This document shows, one piece after another, positions 27,338 to 36,344 of a DNA stretch of 64,000 nt. The notes beneath the pieces were generated by a model. It had not been told where the DNA came from. It was given only the letters and a program-made list of their open reading frames with translations, and ran no database searches. The position numbers and the translations under genes are program-made. Source of the DNA: Leifsonia sp. AG29 (GTDB lineage Bacteria; Actinomycetota; Actinomycetes; Actinomycetales; Microbacteriaceae); contig NZ_VMSF01000001.1 of the NCBI RefSeq assembly GCF_009765225.1, positions 1,302,001 through 1,366,000 of the forward strand, given 5' to 3'. The first letter of the stretch is position 1. Every line of letters begins with the position of its first letter.

Positions 27338-28069
27338 TCAGAGCGCCAGCCGGAGCGGCGACAGCTCGGTCTCGATCGCCTTGGCGACCGCGCGCTCTCC
27401 GGCCGCGTCCGGGTGGATGCCGTCGGGCTGGACGAGCTCGGGGTGTCCGCCGAGAGGGTGCCCGATGTCGAGGAACGTCCCGCCGACCGCGCGCACGGCG
27501 TCGCCGACGATCTCGTTCACCCGGGACATGGTCGGAGGCGGTTGGTCGGCTCCCCAGATTCCCGTGATGCCGACGATGGTCGCGTGGGGGAAAGCCTGTC
27601 TGAGCTCGCGGAGCAACCGGTCCGCGTTCGCCGTGACCCGCGCGGGATCCTCATTGCGATCGTTCCGCGTCGCCGCGATGAGGATCACGCCGGGGTGCTC
27701 CTTCAGGGCGAGGTCGACCTGCTGGCGGTACGTCGTGCCGTTCCAGCCGGGCCGGACGAAGCCGGCGCCGGACACGGCCAGGTCGGTGAGCTGCCAGTGG
27801 TGGTCTGCCGCGAGCAGGGCGGGCCACGCCTCGCCGGGCTGCACGCCCTTCCCGAAGGCGATCGAGTCGCCGATCGCCACGGCCTGGGGCCGGCTCGACT
27901 CCGCACCCGATACGACGTGCGCCCCGGCAGCCGATCCCGCCGCAACGGGCTGAGCTGTCGCAGACGAGCACCCGGCGAGGGCGACGCCGGTGAGCGCGAG
28001 GGCACCGAGGGTCACGCCAGCGCGCCGGAGGTCTCGGGAGGTCCGTCGGGTTCGGCTGGGCGTGCGCAC
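27338..28069 (-). CDS. SGNH-type hydrolase lipoprotein (copy 1)
   Basis: 243 aa from GTG 28069. Arg-rich N-terminus, hydrophobic segment, lipobox VALAGC, then an SGNH/GDSL hydrolase: AIGDSIAFG carries the nucleophile Ser in block I, SGAGF is block II-like, and DGIHPDAAG holds the Asp/His pair. Probably a cell-surface esterase or acyl hydrolase; substrate unknown. GTG 28069 lies 6 nt behind TACCCT without a ribosome site (leaderless). The frame is open to 28225, so the start is not certain. Paralogue of the next gene. Confidence 0.75.
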   Translation of the reverse strand: MRTPSRTRRTSRDLRRAGVTLGALALTGVALAGCSSATAQPVAAGSAAGAHVVSGAESSRPQAVAIGDSIAFGKGVQPGEAWPALLAADHHWQLTDLAVSGAGFVRPGWNGTTYRQQVDLALKEHPGVILIAATRNDRNEDPARVTANADRLLRELRQAFPHATIVGITGIWGADQPPPTMSRVNEIVGDAVRAVGGTFLDIGHPLGGHPELVQPDGIHPDAAGERAVAKAIETELSPLRLAL

Positions 28070-28130
28070 GCGATGAGGGTAGGCCGCGTTTCCTGCTAAA
28101 GCGCTGTGCGCCGCGATGAGAGGGGTTGAC

Positions 28131-28826
28131 TCAGCCGGCCGCGAGGGCGTCCTGGTTCTGGTCGAGCCAGGTCTGCACGGTGTCGGCGATCGCCTGCTGG
28201 CCGGGGAGGGTCGGGTGCTCGCCATCGTCCTGGACGAGGCCGGCCTGGTCGCGGTACGGCTGGCCCAGGTCCATCCACGAGCCTCCGACCGCCTCGACCG
28301 CCGACGCGAGCGCCGCGTTGTCGGCGGCGAGATCGTCGTCCGACGCCTGCCCGCTCAGAGCGTTGAATCCCACCAGTTGCGCGTGCGGCAGCGCCGAGTG
28401 GAGGCGGTCGACCTGCCGTCGGATGGCCGCGGACACGGTCGACTCCGACTGCCCGAGGTCGTTGTCGGACGCTCCGATGAAGACGAGCTGGGCCTTGTCG
28501 GCCACGGCGGCGTCGACCTGCGCGCTGAAGTCCGCCCCGGAGGCACCGGTCGCGACGAACCCGGCGCCCGACACGCTCAGGTTGGCCAGCTGCCAGCCGC
28601 GCTGATCGGCGACGAGGGCCGGCCAGGCCTCTTCGGGATCGAGCCCGAGGCCCGCCTCGATCGAATCCCCGATGACCGCGACGCGCTGGACCGACCCGGA
28701 GCCGGACGCGCCGGTGGCGCCCGCGAGGGGTGCCGGCATCGTGGAACACCCCGAGAGGGCGGTCAGCGCCACGACGGCGACCGTCATCGCGGTCGCCGCT
28801 GCAGCGAGCGAGCGGCGGGAGAACAT
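28131..28826 (-). CDS. SGNH-type hydrolase lipoprotein (copy 2)
   Basis: 231 aa. Signal peptide ending in lipobox LSGC, then VIGDSIEAG (nucleophile Ser), SGAGFV, GASDND and the C-terminal DGEHPTLPG with the Asp/His pair. Layout and motif spacing match the neighbouring copy, but sequence identity by eye is moderate, so this is an old tandem duplication or two family members. ATG 28826 lies 7 nt behind TAGCCT, suggesting a leaderless message of its own. Confidence 0.8.
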   Translation of the reverse strand: MFSRRSLAAAATAMTVAVVALTALSGCSTMPAPLAGATGASGSGSVQRVAVIGDSIEAGLGLDPEEAWPALVADQRGWQLANLSVSGAGFVATGASGADFSAQVDAAVADKAQLVFIGASDNDLGQSESTVSAAIRRQVDRLHSALPHAQLVGFNALSGQASDDDLAADNAALASAVEAVGGSWMDLGQPYRDQAGLVQDDGEHPTLPGQQAIADTVQTWLDQNQDALAAG

Positions 28827-28877
28827 GCAAGCAAGGCTAGGACGCTTCCCTATGACCGAGCTAGGAGCAGTCGATGC

Positions 28878-30014
28878 TCACAACGCGAGACCGCTGCGGA
28901 GCTCGTGCGTGAGCGAGCTGACCACCGCCTGGAGGCTCCCGCCGTTCGCTTCGGCCACGGCGAGCTGGCGCTGGTAGCTGGCCCCGGCCTCCAGGATCGT
29001 GGTCACCGCGGCGAGCTCGTCGGCGCAGCCGAGACGCTCGGCGGTGGGCATGAGCTCCTCGACGAGGTCGCGCAGCGCCTCCGAGACCAGGCGCTCGGAG
29101 CCGTCCGGCGCGGTGATGATCTCGGCGTCGAGCCCGTAGCGGGCGGCGCGCCACTTGTTCTCGCGCACGAACCACGGCTGCAGCGTGACGGGCTCCACGC
29201 CCTCGTCGAGTGCACCCGACATGCGGTCGGTGAGGCAGTGGATCAGGGCCGCAACGGCGCCGACCTCGTCCGCCGTCGACAGGCCGTCGCAGGCGCGCAT
29301 CTCGACCGTGCCCCACTTCGGCGAGGGGCGGATGTCCCAGCGGACCTCGGAGTAGTCGGTGACGACGCCCGTGGTCACGAGATCCTGGACGTACTCCTCG
29401 TAGTTCGCCCAGGTCAGGAACTGCCAGGGCAGACCTGCGGTCGGCAGCTGCTGGAACATCAGTGCCCGGTTGGAGGCGTATCCCGTCCTCGCGCCGGCCC
29501 AGAAGGGGCTCGACGCGCTGAGCGCCTGCAGGTGCGGGTAATACGTCAGGAGGCCGTTGACGATGGGCAGAGCCTTGTCGCGGTGGTCGATTCCGACGTG
29601 CACGTGGATGCCCCAGATCATCATCTGACGGCCCCACCACTGCGTGCGATCGAGGAGGCGGTCGTAGCGCTCGTTCGGCGTGACCTTCTGGTCGTACCAC
29701 TGGGCGAACGGATGGGTCCCGGCGCACATCAGCTCGACGCCGAGAGGGTCGGTCACCTCGCGGACCAGCGCGATGAGCTCCTGGAGGTCGGAGATGGCCG
29801 CGGGGACCGTGCGATGGACGCGGCTGACGAGCTCGACCGTGTTGAGCAGCAGCTCGTGCGTGATCTGCGGGTGCTCCGCGCCGTCCGGCGTGCCGAGTTC
29901 GCGCAGGACCTCGTCGGCGATGTGGACGAGATCGCCCGTCGCGCCGTCCACGAGGGCCAGCTCCCACTCGACGCCGACCGTGGACCGCTCGGACGGGGTG
30001 AAGTCGATCTGCAT
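28878..30014 (-). CDS. YbdK-type carboxylate-amine ligase (glutamate-cysteine ligase family 2)
   Basis: 378 aa. Begins with TVGVEWELALVD, the Mg-ATP binding start of the GCS2 family, with GIHVHVGI near 135 and FWAGARTGYASNR near 170. E. coli YbdK has weak glutamate-cysteine ligase activity; the role in a mycothiol-making actinobacterium is unclear. ATG 30014 has a purine-rich site (GGACGAGAGC) immediately upstream; a longer in-frame extension to 30167 was rejected because it overlaps the rpsP promoter region. Confidence 0.85.
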   Translation of the reverse strand: MQIDFTPSERSTVGVEWELALVDGATGDLVHIADEVLRELGTPDGAEHPQITHELLLNTVELVSRVHRTVPAAISDLQELIALVREVTDPLGVELMCAGTHPFAQWYDQKVTPNERYDRLLDRTQWWGRQMMIWGIHVHVGIDHRDKALPIVNGLLTYYPHLQALSASSPFWAGARTGYASNRALMFQQLPTAGLPWQFLTWANYEEYVQDLVTTGVVTDYSEVRWDIRPSPKWGTVEMRACDGLSTADEVGAVAALIHCLTDRMSGALDEGVEPVTLQPWFVRENKWRAARYGLDAEIITAPDGSERLVSEALRDLVEELMPTAERLGCADELAAVTTILEAGASYQRQLAVAEANGGSLQAVVSSLTHELRSGLAL

Positions 30015-30054
30015 GCTCTCGTCCGTCCGTTCGCTGTGCGGCCGAGGCCGATTG

Positions 30055-30082
30055 TTCAAAGCAGGGCAGTATCTGACAGAAT
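30055..30082 (+). promoter_or_regulatory. Probable promoter of the rpsP operon
   Basis: TTCAAA (30055-30060), 16-bp spacer, CAGAAT (30077-30082). It implies a 5' leader of about 120 nt before rpsP, unlike many leaderless genes here. Confidence 0.4.
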
Positions 30083-30210
30083 AGCTAGTTGAGTTCGACG
30101 TACCCGACCCTCTATCCGGTGCGTGGGACGAACAAAGACCTCCTGCCGAGTGTGCCCCCACGCCCACGGCAGTCAGTTCGACACACCTTCACTCACGACA
30201 CAGGAGAATT

Positions 30211-30690
30211 GTGGCTGTCAAAATCCGTCTGAAGCGCCTGGGCAAGATCCGCGCTCCGTACTACCGCATCGTCGTCGCCGACTCGCGCACCAAGCGCGAC
30301 GGCCGCGTCATCGAGGAGATCGGTCTCTACCACCCGACCGAGGAGCCCTCGCGCATCGAAGTCGACTCGGAGCGCGCCCAGTACTGGCTCGGCGTCGGCG
30401 CCCAGCCGACCGAGCAGGTCCTCGCGCTGCTCAAGCTCACGGGCGACTGGGGCACCTTCAAGGGCGACAAGAACGCCGTCAGCACCGTCCGGACCGCCGA
30501 GGTCAAGGAGGCGTTCGTCGCCGACGAGAAGAAGAAGCCGGTCCTCAAGCCCAAGGCCGAGAAGCCGACCGCGGCCGAGGCCGAGGCGGTCGTCGAGGCC
30601 GAGGTCGAGGCCGAGGAGGCCGCTGAGGCCGAGGTCGTCGCCGAGGCCGAGGCCATCACCGACGAGGCCGCCGACGGCGAGAAGGCCTGA
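30211..30690 (+). CDS. rpsP: 30S ribosomal protein S16 with long acidic tail
   Basis: 159 aa, GTG start after ACAGGAGAAT. The first about 85 residues are normal S16 ([20 protein letters not shown]). Residues about 105-159 are an Ala/Glu/Val-rich tail built of [15 protein letters not shown] repeats, typical of actinobacterial S16. First gene of the rpsP-khpA-rimM operon. Confidence 0.96.
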   Translation: MAVKIRLKRLGKIRAPYYRIVVADSRTKRDGRVIEEIGLYHPTEEPSRIEVDSERAQYWLGVGAQPTEQVLALLKLTGDWGTFKGDKNAVSTVRTAEVKEAFVADEKKKPVLKPKAEKPTAAEAEAVVEAEVEAEEAAEAEVVAEAEAITDEAADGEKA

Positions 30691-30694
30691 CGCC

Positions 30695-30925
30695 TTGCTC
30701 GCACCCGCGCTCACGCACCTGGTCAAGGGGATCGTCGATCACCCGGAGGACGTGCACGTCGTCGCCAAGAGCTCCCCGCGTGGCGAGGTCCTCGAGATTC
30801 GCGTGAATCCCGAGGACCTCGGCCGGGTCATCGGCCGTTCCGGCCGCACCGCGAAGTCCCTCCGGACGCTGGTGAACGCCCTGGCCGACGGCCGTCGCGT
30901 CCGCGTCGACGTCGTCGACGACTGA
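30695..30925 (+). CDS. khpA: KH-domain RNA-binding protein KhpA
   Basis: 76 aa, TTG start at 30695, four bases after rpsP. It consists of one KH domain with the RNA-contacting GxxG loop in VIGRSGRTAKSL (about 45-56). KhpA pairs with KhpB/Jag in Firmicutes and affects RNA and cell elongation; position between rpsP and rimM is conserved. Confidence 0.93.
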   Translation: MLAPALTHLVKGIVDHPEDVHVVAKSSPRGEVLEIRVNPEDLGRVIGRSGRTAKSLRTLVNALADGRRVRVDVVDD

Positions 30926-30926
30926 G

Positions 30927-31595
30927 GTGGCGGACCACAAACTGCCCCGCAAGGAGGTCGCCCCGCGGCCCGGCCAGACCGAGTTGCGCGTCGGCCGGCT
31001 CACGAAGGCCCACGGCCTCAAGGGCGCTCTCAAGCTCGAGCTGTTCACCGACGAGCCCGAGAAGCGCTTCGTGCCGGGCGCCGTCTTCACCCTCCAGGTG
31101 CCGACGGCGTCCAAGTGGCACGGGAAGACCCTCGAGCTCCGGGAGCTCCGCTGGTACAACGGCCACCCGGTCGGGTTCTTCGCCGGCGTGGACGACCGGA
31201 CCGAGGCCGAGACGCTCGTCAAGGCCATCCTGTGGGTCCACCAGGACCTGAAGCAGCTCCCCGACGAGGAGGACGCCTGGTACGACCATCAGCTGGTCGG
31301 CCTCGAGGCTCTCCGCGACGGCGTGCCGGTCGGCCGGGTCATCCGTGTCGACCATCTGCCGGCGCAGGATCTCCTCGCCATCGGGACGCCGGACGGCGAA
31401 GTGCTCGTTCCGTTCGTCAAGGCGATCGTGCCGGAGGTCGATCTGGCCGCGGGAACGCTGACGGTGACGCCTCCCGTCGGACTCTTCGAGGAGATCCCGG
31501 ACGACGAGCCGGAGACCGACACCGCCGCGGAGGCCGATCCGGAGGCGGAGCCGGAATCCGAGGCCACGGGCGACGAGCGGTCTTTCGGCGCCTGA
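30927..31595 (+). CDS. rimM: 16S rRNA processing protein RimM
   Basis: 222 aa, GTG start one base after khpA. N-terminal RimM domain (LRVGRLTKAHGLKGALKLELF, shown in part) and C-terminal PRC barrel (LVGLEALRDGVPVGRV; LLAIGTPDGEVLVPFV). Helps mature the 30S head with S19. The last about 30 residues are an acidic Glu/Asp tail. Confidence 0.95.
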   Translation: MADHKLPRKEVAPRPGQTELRVGRLTKAHGLKGALKLELFTDEPEKRFVPGAVFTLQVPTASKWHGKTLELRELRWYNGHPVGFFAGVDDRTEAETLVKAILWVHQDLKQLPDEEDAWYDHQLVGLEALRDGVPVGRVIRVDHLPAQDLLAIGTPDGEVLVPFVKAIVPEVDLAAGTLTVTPPVGLFEEIPDDEPETDTAAEADPEAEPESEATGDERSFGA

Positions 31596-31608
31596 GGGGC
31601 AGCCCCGC

Positions 31609-32262
31609 TCAGCGGACGATCGCGAGCCCCCGCGCGCGGAGCGATCGCGCATCGGCGTCGATGGCGTCCAGCAGGCGGTCGTGCGTCGCCACGACGTGGC
31701 GGTGGAGGAGCTCCGCAGCCCCCTCGGCGTCGTGCGACGCCACCAGCGCGACGATGTCGTGGTGCTCCTCCCACGCGCCGGCGTCCTGGGCGACCAGCCA
31801 CCGGGCCCGGGCCAGCCGGGTCATGGCGGCGTCCACGGCATCCGCGAAGAAGTGGTTGCCCGACAGGGCGGCGAGCTCGACGTGGAACCGAGCTCCTGCC
31901 CGGACGGCCCCCTCGGTGTCGAGAGCCCGATCGAACCCGGTGAGGCGGCGAGAGAGCGATTCCACGGCTGCCGGGTCGGCTCGCTGCGCGCTCAGCCGCA
32001 CCGCTGCGGTCTCGAGAGCGTCGCGCAGCTCGCTCAGGCGGGCGATCTCGCCGAGGTCGATCGGCGCGACCTGCCAGGCGCGCCCCTCGCGCGCGACGAG
32101 CCCCTCCGCCTCCAGGCGCATGAGGGCGGCACGCAGCGGCGTCCGGGAGGCGCCCAGGTCGCCCTCGAGGCCGCGCTCGGTGAGACGCGAGCCGGGCATC
32201 CGCTCGAGGTCGAGGATCTGAGCGCGGAGGCGGGCGTACACGGGTGAGGCGGACTCGGACAT
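31609..32262 (-). CDS. GntR family transcriptional regulator, FCD subfamily
   Basis: 217 aa. N-terminal winged helix with the recognition region GASRTPLRAALMRLEAEGLV (about 37-56), C-terminal helical FCD ligand-binding domain with metal-ligand type residues (RFHVELAALSGN near 133). ATG 32262 has the strong site AAAGGAG. Divergent from an MFS gene across a 47-bp gap with three identical palindromes, so it very probably controls that gene and itself. Ligand unknown. Confidence 0.9.
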   Translation of the reverse strand: MSESASPVYARLRAQILDLERMPGSRLTERGLEGDLGASRTPLRAALMRLEAEGLVAREGRAWQVAPIDLGEIARLSELRDALETAAVRLSAQRADPAAVESLSRRLTGFDRALDTEGAVRAGARFHVELAALSGNHFFADAVDAAMTRLARARWLVAQDAGAWEEHHDIVALVASHDAEGAAELLHRHVVATHDRLLDAIDADARSLRARGLAIVR

Positions 32263-32273
32263 CGGTCTCCTTT

Positions 32274-32307
32274 GGTATACCGGAGCGGTATACCGGTAGG
32301 GTATACC
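32274..32307. promoter_or_regulatory. Three-site operator of the GntR regulator
   Basis: Three copies of the perfect palindrome GGTATACC at 32274-32281, 32287-32294 and 32300-32307, exactly 13 bp apart. The last ends two bases before the MFS ATG. TAGGGT (32297-32302), 7 nt before that ATG, could be the -10, so binding would block the MFS promoter directly. Confidence 0.75.
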
Positions 32308-32309
32308 GC

Positions 32310-33548
32310 ATGGTGAGCTTCTCGCGACGCCCGCGCCCGTGGTTGATGCTGAGCTTCGGGGTCCTCGCCCAGGCGAGTTCGACCGTGTTCGTCTCGACCC
32401 CCGCGTTCCTCATCCCGCTGCTCCACACTGAACGGGGGTTGAGTCTCGCGCAGGCGGGGTTGCTCGCGTCGACGCCGACGCTCGGGCTCGTGCTCACCCT
32501 CATCGCCTGGGGAGCGCTGAGCGACCGCTTCGGCGAGCGCGCCGTGATCGTGTCCGGTCTGCTGCTCACGGCCGTCGCCGGCTTCGCGGCGATGTGGGTC
32601 TCGTCGTACCTCGCGCTCGGCGCCCTGTTCCTCGTCGGGGGAATGGCGTCGGCCAGCCCGAACGCGGCGAGCGGTCGGGTGGTGATCGGATGGTTCCCGA
32701 AAGAGCGCCGCGGGCTCGCGATGGGCATCCGCCAGATGTGCCAACCGCTCGGCGTGGCGATCGCGGCGATCAGCGTCCCGCTGCTCGCTGCCGCGGGAGG
32801 GATCGCGCTCGCCCTCGTCGTGCCGACGGTCCTGTGCGCGGTGTCGGCCGCCCTGTGCGCCGTGGGCATCGTCGATCCGCCGCGACCACCCCGGCGGTCG
32901 GCCGGAGGCGACCCGGTCCACCCGCTGGCGCGCTGGCGGCCATACCGCGAGACGTCCCTCTTGTGGCGCATCCACGGCGTGTCCATGCTGCTCGTCGTGC
33001 CGCAGTTCACGGTCTCGACCTTCGGCCTCGTGTGGCTGGTGACCGGGCTCGGGTTCTCCAGCCTCGCCGCCGGGGTCGTCATCGGGGTCAGCCAGTTCGC
33101 GGGCGCCGTCGGCAGGATCGGCGTCGGTGTCCTCAGCGACCGGGTGGGCAGTCACCTCCGGCCGCTGCGCTGGGTCTCGCTCGCCGCCGTGGGCGTGATG
33201 CTCCTGATGGGCGCCGCCTCCGCGCTGGGCTCTGCGGCCGCAGCTGTGATCCTCATCGTGGCCGCCATCGTCACGGTCGCCGACAACGGCCTGGCCTACA
33301 CCTCGGTCGCCGAGATCGCCGGCCCCTTCTGGGCGGGACGCGCCCTCGGTGCTCAGAACACCGGCCAGTTCCTCGCGGCGTCGCTGGTCGGGCCCGCCGT
33401 GGGCGCGTTGATCGGGTGGCTGGGATACCCGGCGGCCTTCGCGCTCGTGGCGCTGTGCCCGGCCGTCGCGACGCCCCTGGTCCCGCGCGACCGCGAGCTC
33501 GGCGTCGTCCCCTCCGAGGAGGCGGTGGGCGCCCGCGCCCGGAGCTGA
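32310..33548 (+). CDS. MFS transporter
   Basis: 412 aa, 12 predicted transmembrane helices. The MFS loop 2-3 motif is present as [17 protein letters not shown] (about 70-86) and its repeat in the second half as [16 protein letters not shown]. Such proteins import or export small solutes; the substrate cannot be read. ATG 32310 has no ribosome site and overlaps the operator region, suggesting a leaderless message. Regulated by the adjacent GntR protein. Confidence 0.85.
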   Translation: MVSFSRRPRPWLMLSFGVLAQASSTVFVSTPAFLIPLLHTERGLSLAQAGLLASTPTLGLVLTLIAWGALSDRFGERAVIVSGLLLTAVAGFAAMWVSSYLALGALFLVGGMASASPNAASGRVVIGWFPKERRGLAMGIRQMCQPLGVAIAAISVPLLAAAGGIALALVVPTVLCAVSAALCAVGIVDPPRPPRRSAGGDPVHPLARWRPYRETSLLWRIHGVSMLLVVPQFTVSTFGLVWLVTGLGFSSLAAGVVIGVSQFAGAVGRIGVGVLSDRVGSHLRPLRWVSLAAVGVMLLMGAASALGSAAAAVILIVAAIVTVADNGLAYTSVAEIAGPFWAGRALGAQNTGQFLAASLVGPAVGALIGWLGYPAAFALVALCPAVATPLVPRDRELGVVPSEEAVGARARS

Positions 33549-33566
33549 CGCGGCTCGCGTCCCTCC

Positions 33567-33572
33567 TAGACT
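33567..33572 (+). promoter_or_regulatory. -10 element of trmD
   Basis: TAGACT ends 7 nt before the trmD ATG at 33580; leaderless transcript inferred. Confidence 0.4.
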
Positions 33573-33579
33573 TCTGCAC

Positions 33580-34314
33580 ATGCGCATCGACATCGTCACG
33601 ATCTTCCCGACCTTCTTCGATGTGCTGGACATCTCCCTGCTCGGCAAGGCCCGCCAGTCGGGCCTGATCGAGCTCGGGGTGCACGATCTGCGCGACTTCG
33701 CTCACGACCGGCACCGCACCGTCGACGACACGCCCTACGGCGGGGGCGCCGGGATGGTCATGAAGCCGGAGCCGTGGGGGGAGGCGCTCGACGGGCTGCT
33801 GGAGAGCGGTGACGACCCGGTCGTCATCTTCCCGTCGCCGGCGGGGGAGGTGTTCACGCAGGCGACCGCCCGAGAGCTCAGCCGCGAGCAGCACCTCGTC
33901 TTCGGTTGCGGCCGATACGAGGGAATCGACCAGCGGGTCTTCGATGAGGCGGCCTCCCGGGCGCGGGTCCGGCTCCTGAGCATCGGGGACTACGTGCTGA
34001 ACGGCGGCGAGGTCGCCACCATGGCGATGATCGAAGCGGTCGGGAGGCTGATCCCCGGTGTCGTCGGGAACCCCGAGAGCCTCGTCGAGGAGTCGCACGA
34101 GGAGGGTCTGCTCGAGTACCCGAGTTACACCAAGCCGGCCGTGTGGCGCGGCCGTGACGTCCCTCCCGTGCTGCTCTCCGGCAACCACGGCGCGGTCGAC
34201 GCCTGGCGGAGGGAGCAGCAGCTGGAGCGGACGCGCCGGGTTCGGCCGGACCTGCTCGCGGCCGTCGACCCCGGTGCCGAGGTCACGCCGGGAGCGAGCC
34301 CGCAGGAGCGGTGA
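33580..34314 (+). CDS. trmD: tRNA (guanine37-N1)-methyltransferase
   Basis: 244 aa SPOUT methyltransferase protecting the reading frame at G37. Visible: [10 protein letters not shown] start, [23 protein letters not shown] (SAM knot) and [12 protein letters not shown]. Its last 32 bases overlap map, which runs toward it. The MFS gene separates it from rimM, so it has its own -10. Confidence 0.96.
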   Translation: MRIDIVTIFPTFFDVLDISLLGKARQSGLIELGVHDLRDFAHDRHRTVDDTPYGGGAGMVMKPEPWGEALDGLLESGDDPVVIFPSPAGEVFTQATARELSREQHLVFGCGRYEGIDQRVFDEAASRARVRLLSIGDYVLNGGEVATMAMIEAVGRLIPGVVGNPESLVEESHEEGLLEYPSYTKPAVWRGRDVPPVLLSGNHGAVDAWRREQQLERTRRVRPDLLAAVDPGAEVTPGASPQER

Positions 34315-35065
34315 GGACGACCGGTCCCTCCTCGGTGATGGCGACCGTGTGCTCGGAGTGCGCGCCCCGGGACCCGTCGGCGCTACGCAGGGTCCACCCG
34401 TCGCGATCGGTGTAGATCTCGTCCGTGGTGGCGAGGAACCAGGGCTCGATCGCGATCACGAGACCGGGCCGGAGCGGATAGCCGCGTCCCGGCCGGCCGT
34501 CGTTGGCGATGTGCGGGTCGCCGTGCATCGTCCGGCCGACGCCGTGGCCGCCGAACTGCGTGTTGATGCTGTAGCCCTCCGCCCTCGCCACGGCGGCGAT
34601 CGCCGCCGAGATGTCGCCGACCCGTCCTCCGGGCCTCGCGGCGGCGATTCCCGCCGCCAGGGCTCGCCTGGTCGTGTCGATCAGCCGCAGGTCCTCGTCG
34701 CGGGGCGATCCGACGCACACGCTGACGGCCGCGTCGGCCACCCACCCGTCGACGGAGGCCGCGAAATCGAGGGTCAGCAGGTCGCCGTCCCGGAGGCGGT
34801 ACTCGTGCGGGAGCCCGTGGAGGACCGCGTCGTTGACCGAGGTGCAGATGACCTTCCCGAACGGGCGCGCTCCGAACGAGGGGTGGTAGTCGATGTAGCA
34901 CGATTCGGCGCCGCGGCGCTTGATGAGGTCGTGCGCGATGCGGTCGAGCTCGAGCAGGTTCACCCCGGGCCGAGCCGCCGCGGATGTCGCCGCGAGCACC
35001 TCGGCGACGAACCGGCCGGCCGGCTTCATCTCCTCGATCTCTGCGGGCGTCCTCAGTTCGATCAC
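34283..35065 (-). CDS. map: Methionine aminopeptidase, type I
   Basis: 260 aa. Removes the initiator Met. Metal ligands visible: Asp in [11 protein letters not shown] and in VADAAVSV, His in [11 protein letters not shown], Glu in AIEPWF and in [15 protein letters not shown]. No N-terminal zinc or SH3-like extension. The 3' end overlaps trmD by 32 bases tail-to-tail. This is a stand-alone copy, not the one near infA and secY. Confidence 0.95.
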   Translation of the reverse strand: MIELRTPAEIEEMKPAGRFVAEVLAATSAAARPGVNLLELDRIAHDLIKRRGAESCYIDYHPSFGARPFGKVICTSVNDAVLHGLPHEYRLRDGDLLTLDFAASVDGWVADAAVSVCVGSPRDEDLRLIDTTRRALAAGIAAARPGGRVGDISAAIAAVARAEGYSINTQFGGHGVGRTMHGDPHIANDGRPGRGYPLRPGLVIAIEPWFLATTDEIYTDRDGWTLRSADGSRGAHSEHTVAITEEGPVVLTAPAGSLPA

Positions 35066-35151
35066 GGGGGGTCCTCTCGGGTCTGGTCGGGCGAAGGAGG
35101 CACCACCAGTCTCGCAGGCACCGTGCAGCCCAGCGCGACTACTCTGAGAGA

Positions 35152-35646
35152 GTGGTTATCCGCAGGGCGTTCTACTGGTGGCTGTTCCCGGCCGCCATCG
35201 TGCTGCCGGCCTGGCTGCTGATCGGCTGGGCCGCGTTCAGTCAGGGGAGCGGCTGGTCCTTCCTCGGGCTGCTGATCCTCTCGCCCCTCCTGTTCGTCAC
35301 GCTGCTGCTCGTCGCCGGTCTCCTGGTCGCGCGCCGCAGCGTCCGCGAGAGCCGGGCCGTGTCCTGGTACGACGTCGGCCTCCTCACGGCGTGGCACGCC
35401 TCGATCATCGCGTTCGGGTTCTTCCCGCCGGGGGTGACGCCCTGGCTCGCGGTCCTCGGCATCGCCCTGTTCCTCGCAGCCTTCTGGGTCGCGCTCTGGG
35501 AGCTCGTCCGCGAGACGCGGGTCCGCGTGCAGGCCACGTTCGCCGCGTACGAGCAGCTGGCGCGCCCTCGTGAGACCGCGCCGACGCAGGAGCCGATCGA
35601 CGAGGGCGAGTACATCGTCATCGAGGAGCGGCGCGAGCGCGACTGA
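35152..35646 (+). CDS. Four-helix membrane protein of unknown function
   Basis: 164 aa with four hydrophobic segments (about 8-30, 36-60, 73-93, 98-118) and a cytoplasmic acidic tail with EYIVIEERRERD. Not assigned to any family. GTG 35152 lies 6 nt behind TACTCT (35140-35145), suggesting a leaderless message. It sits between map and rplS without clear functional link. Confidence 0.65.
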   Translation: MVIRRAFYWWLFPAAIVLPAWLLIGWAAFSQGSGWSFLGLLILSPLLFVTLLLVAGLLVARRSVRESRAVSWYDVGLLTAWHASIIAFGFFPPGVTPWLAVLGIALFLAAFWVALWELVRETRVRVQATFAAYEQLARPRETAPTQEPIDEGEYIVIEERRERD

Positions 35647-35659
35647 CGGCCGGGCGGCT

Positions 35660-35689
35660 TTGGCAATACCGGGTCCGGCATGGCAGAAT
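35660..35689 (+). promoter_or_regulatory. Promoter of rplS
   Basis: TTGGCA (35660-35665), 18-bp spacer, CAGAAT (35684-35689). The leader to ATG 35842 would be about 145 nt, long enough for a ribosomal-protein leader; no conserved fold was recognised. Confidence 0.55.
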
Positions 35690-35841
35690 TGATCCTTGTG
35701 CCGCGGCCCGGCTCTGCCGCAGGGGAGCCAGCAGTTCACGCGCGCACCGCACACACTCCTACCAGACCGCCGACCCGCCCTGCGCGAGGCCGGCCCCGAG
35801 TCCGTCCCCGACCTGCAGGCGGGTACAGAGAGCGAACAGAA

Positions 35842-36189
35842 ATGCACATCCTCGACCAGGTCGACGCCGCATCCCTCAAGCAGGACATCCCCGAGTTCCG
35901 CGCGGGCGACACCGTGAAGGTGCACGTCAACATCATCGAGGGCACCCGCTCTCGTATCCAGGTCTTCCAGGGCGTCGTGATCGGCCGCTCCGGTGAGGGC
36001 GTCCGCGAGACCTTCACCGTCCGCAAGGTGAGCTTCCAGGTCGGCGTCGAGCGCACGTTCCCCGTGCACTCCCCGGTGATCGACCGCATCGAGGTCGTCA
36101 CCCGCGGTGACGTCCGCCGCGCGAAGCTGTACTACCTCCGCGAGCTCCGCGGCAAGAAGGCGAAGATCAAGGAGAAGCGCGAGAACTGA
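35842..36189 (+). CDS. rplS: 50S ribosomal protein L19
   Basis: 115 aa, complete. [22 protein letters not shown] at the N-terminus (part), [13 protein letters not shown] and [16 protein letters not shown] at the C-terminus are L19 signatures. L19 sits at the 30S-50S interface. ATG 35842 chosen over an open upstream frame. A perfect 12-bp stem terminator follows. Confidence 0.96.
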   Translation: MHILDQVDAASLKQDIPEFRAGDTVKVHVNIIEGTRSRIQVFQGVVIGRSGEGVRETFTVRKVSFQVGVERTFPVHSPVIDRIEVVTRGDVRRAKLYYLRELRGKKAKIKEKREN

Positions 36190-36212
36190 CTCCGCGCCTC
36201 CTCAGCACCACC

Positions 36213-36246
36213 CGAGAGCTCCCGTCCGTCAGGCCGGGAGCTCTCG
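36213..36246 (+). terminator. rplS terminator
   Basis: Perfect 12-bp stem CGAGAGCTCCCG (36213-36224) with its complement at 36235-36246 and a 10-nt loop. No strong T tract, as often in high-GC genomes. Confidence 0.7.
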
Positions 36247-36344
36247 TGTCTCCGGGCACCGCGGCGATGCGGCCGAGCCGCGCAGGATGCGAGAATGAAC
36301 CCGGCGCTCGGAATCGCGAGCGCCTCCGGGAGGACGAGAAGCAC

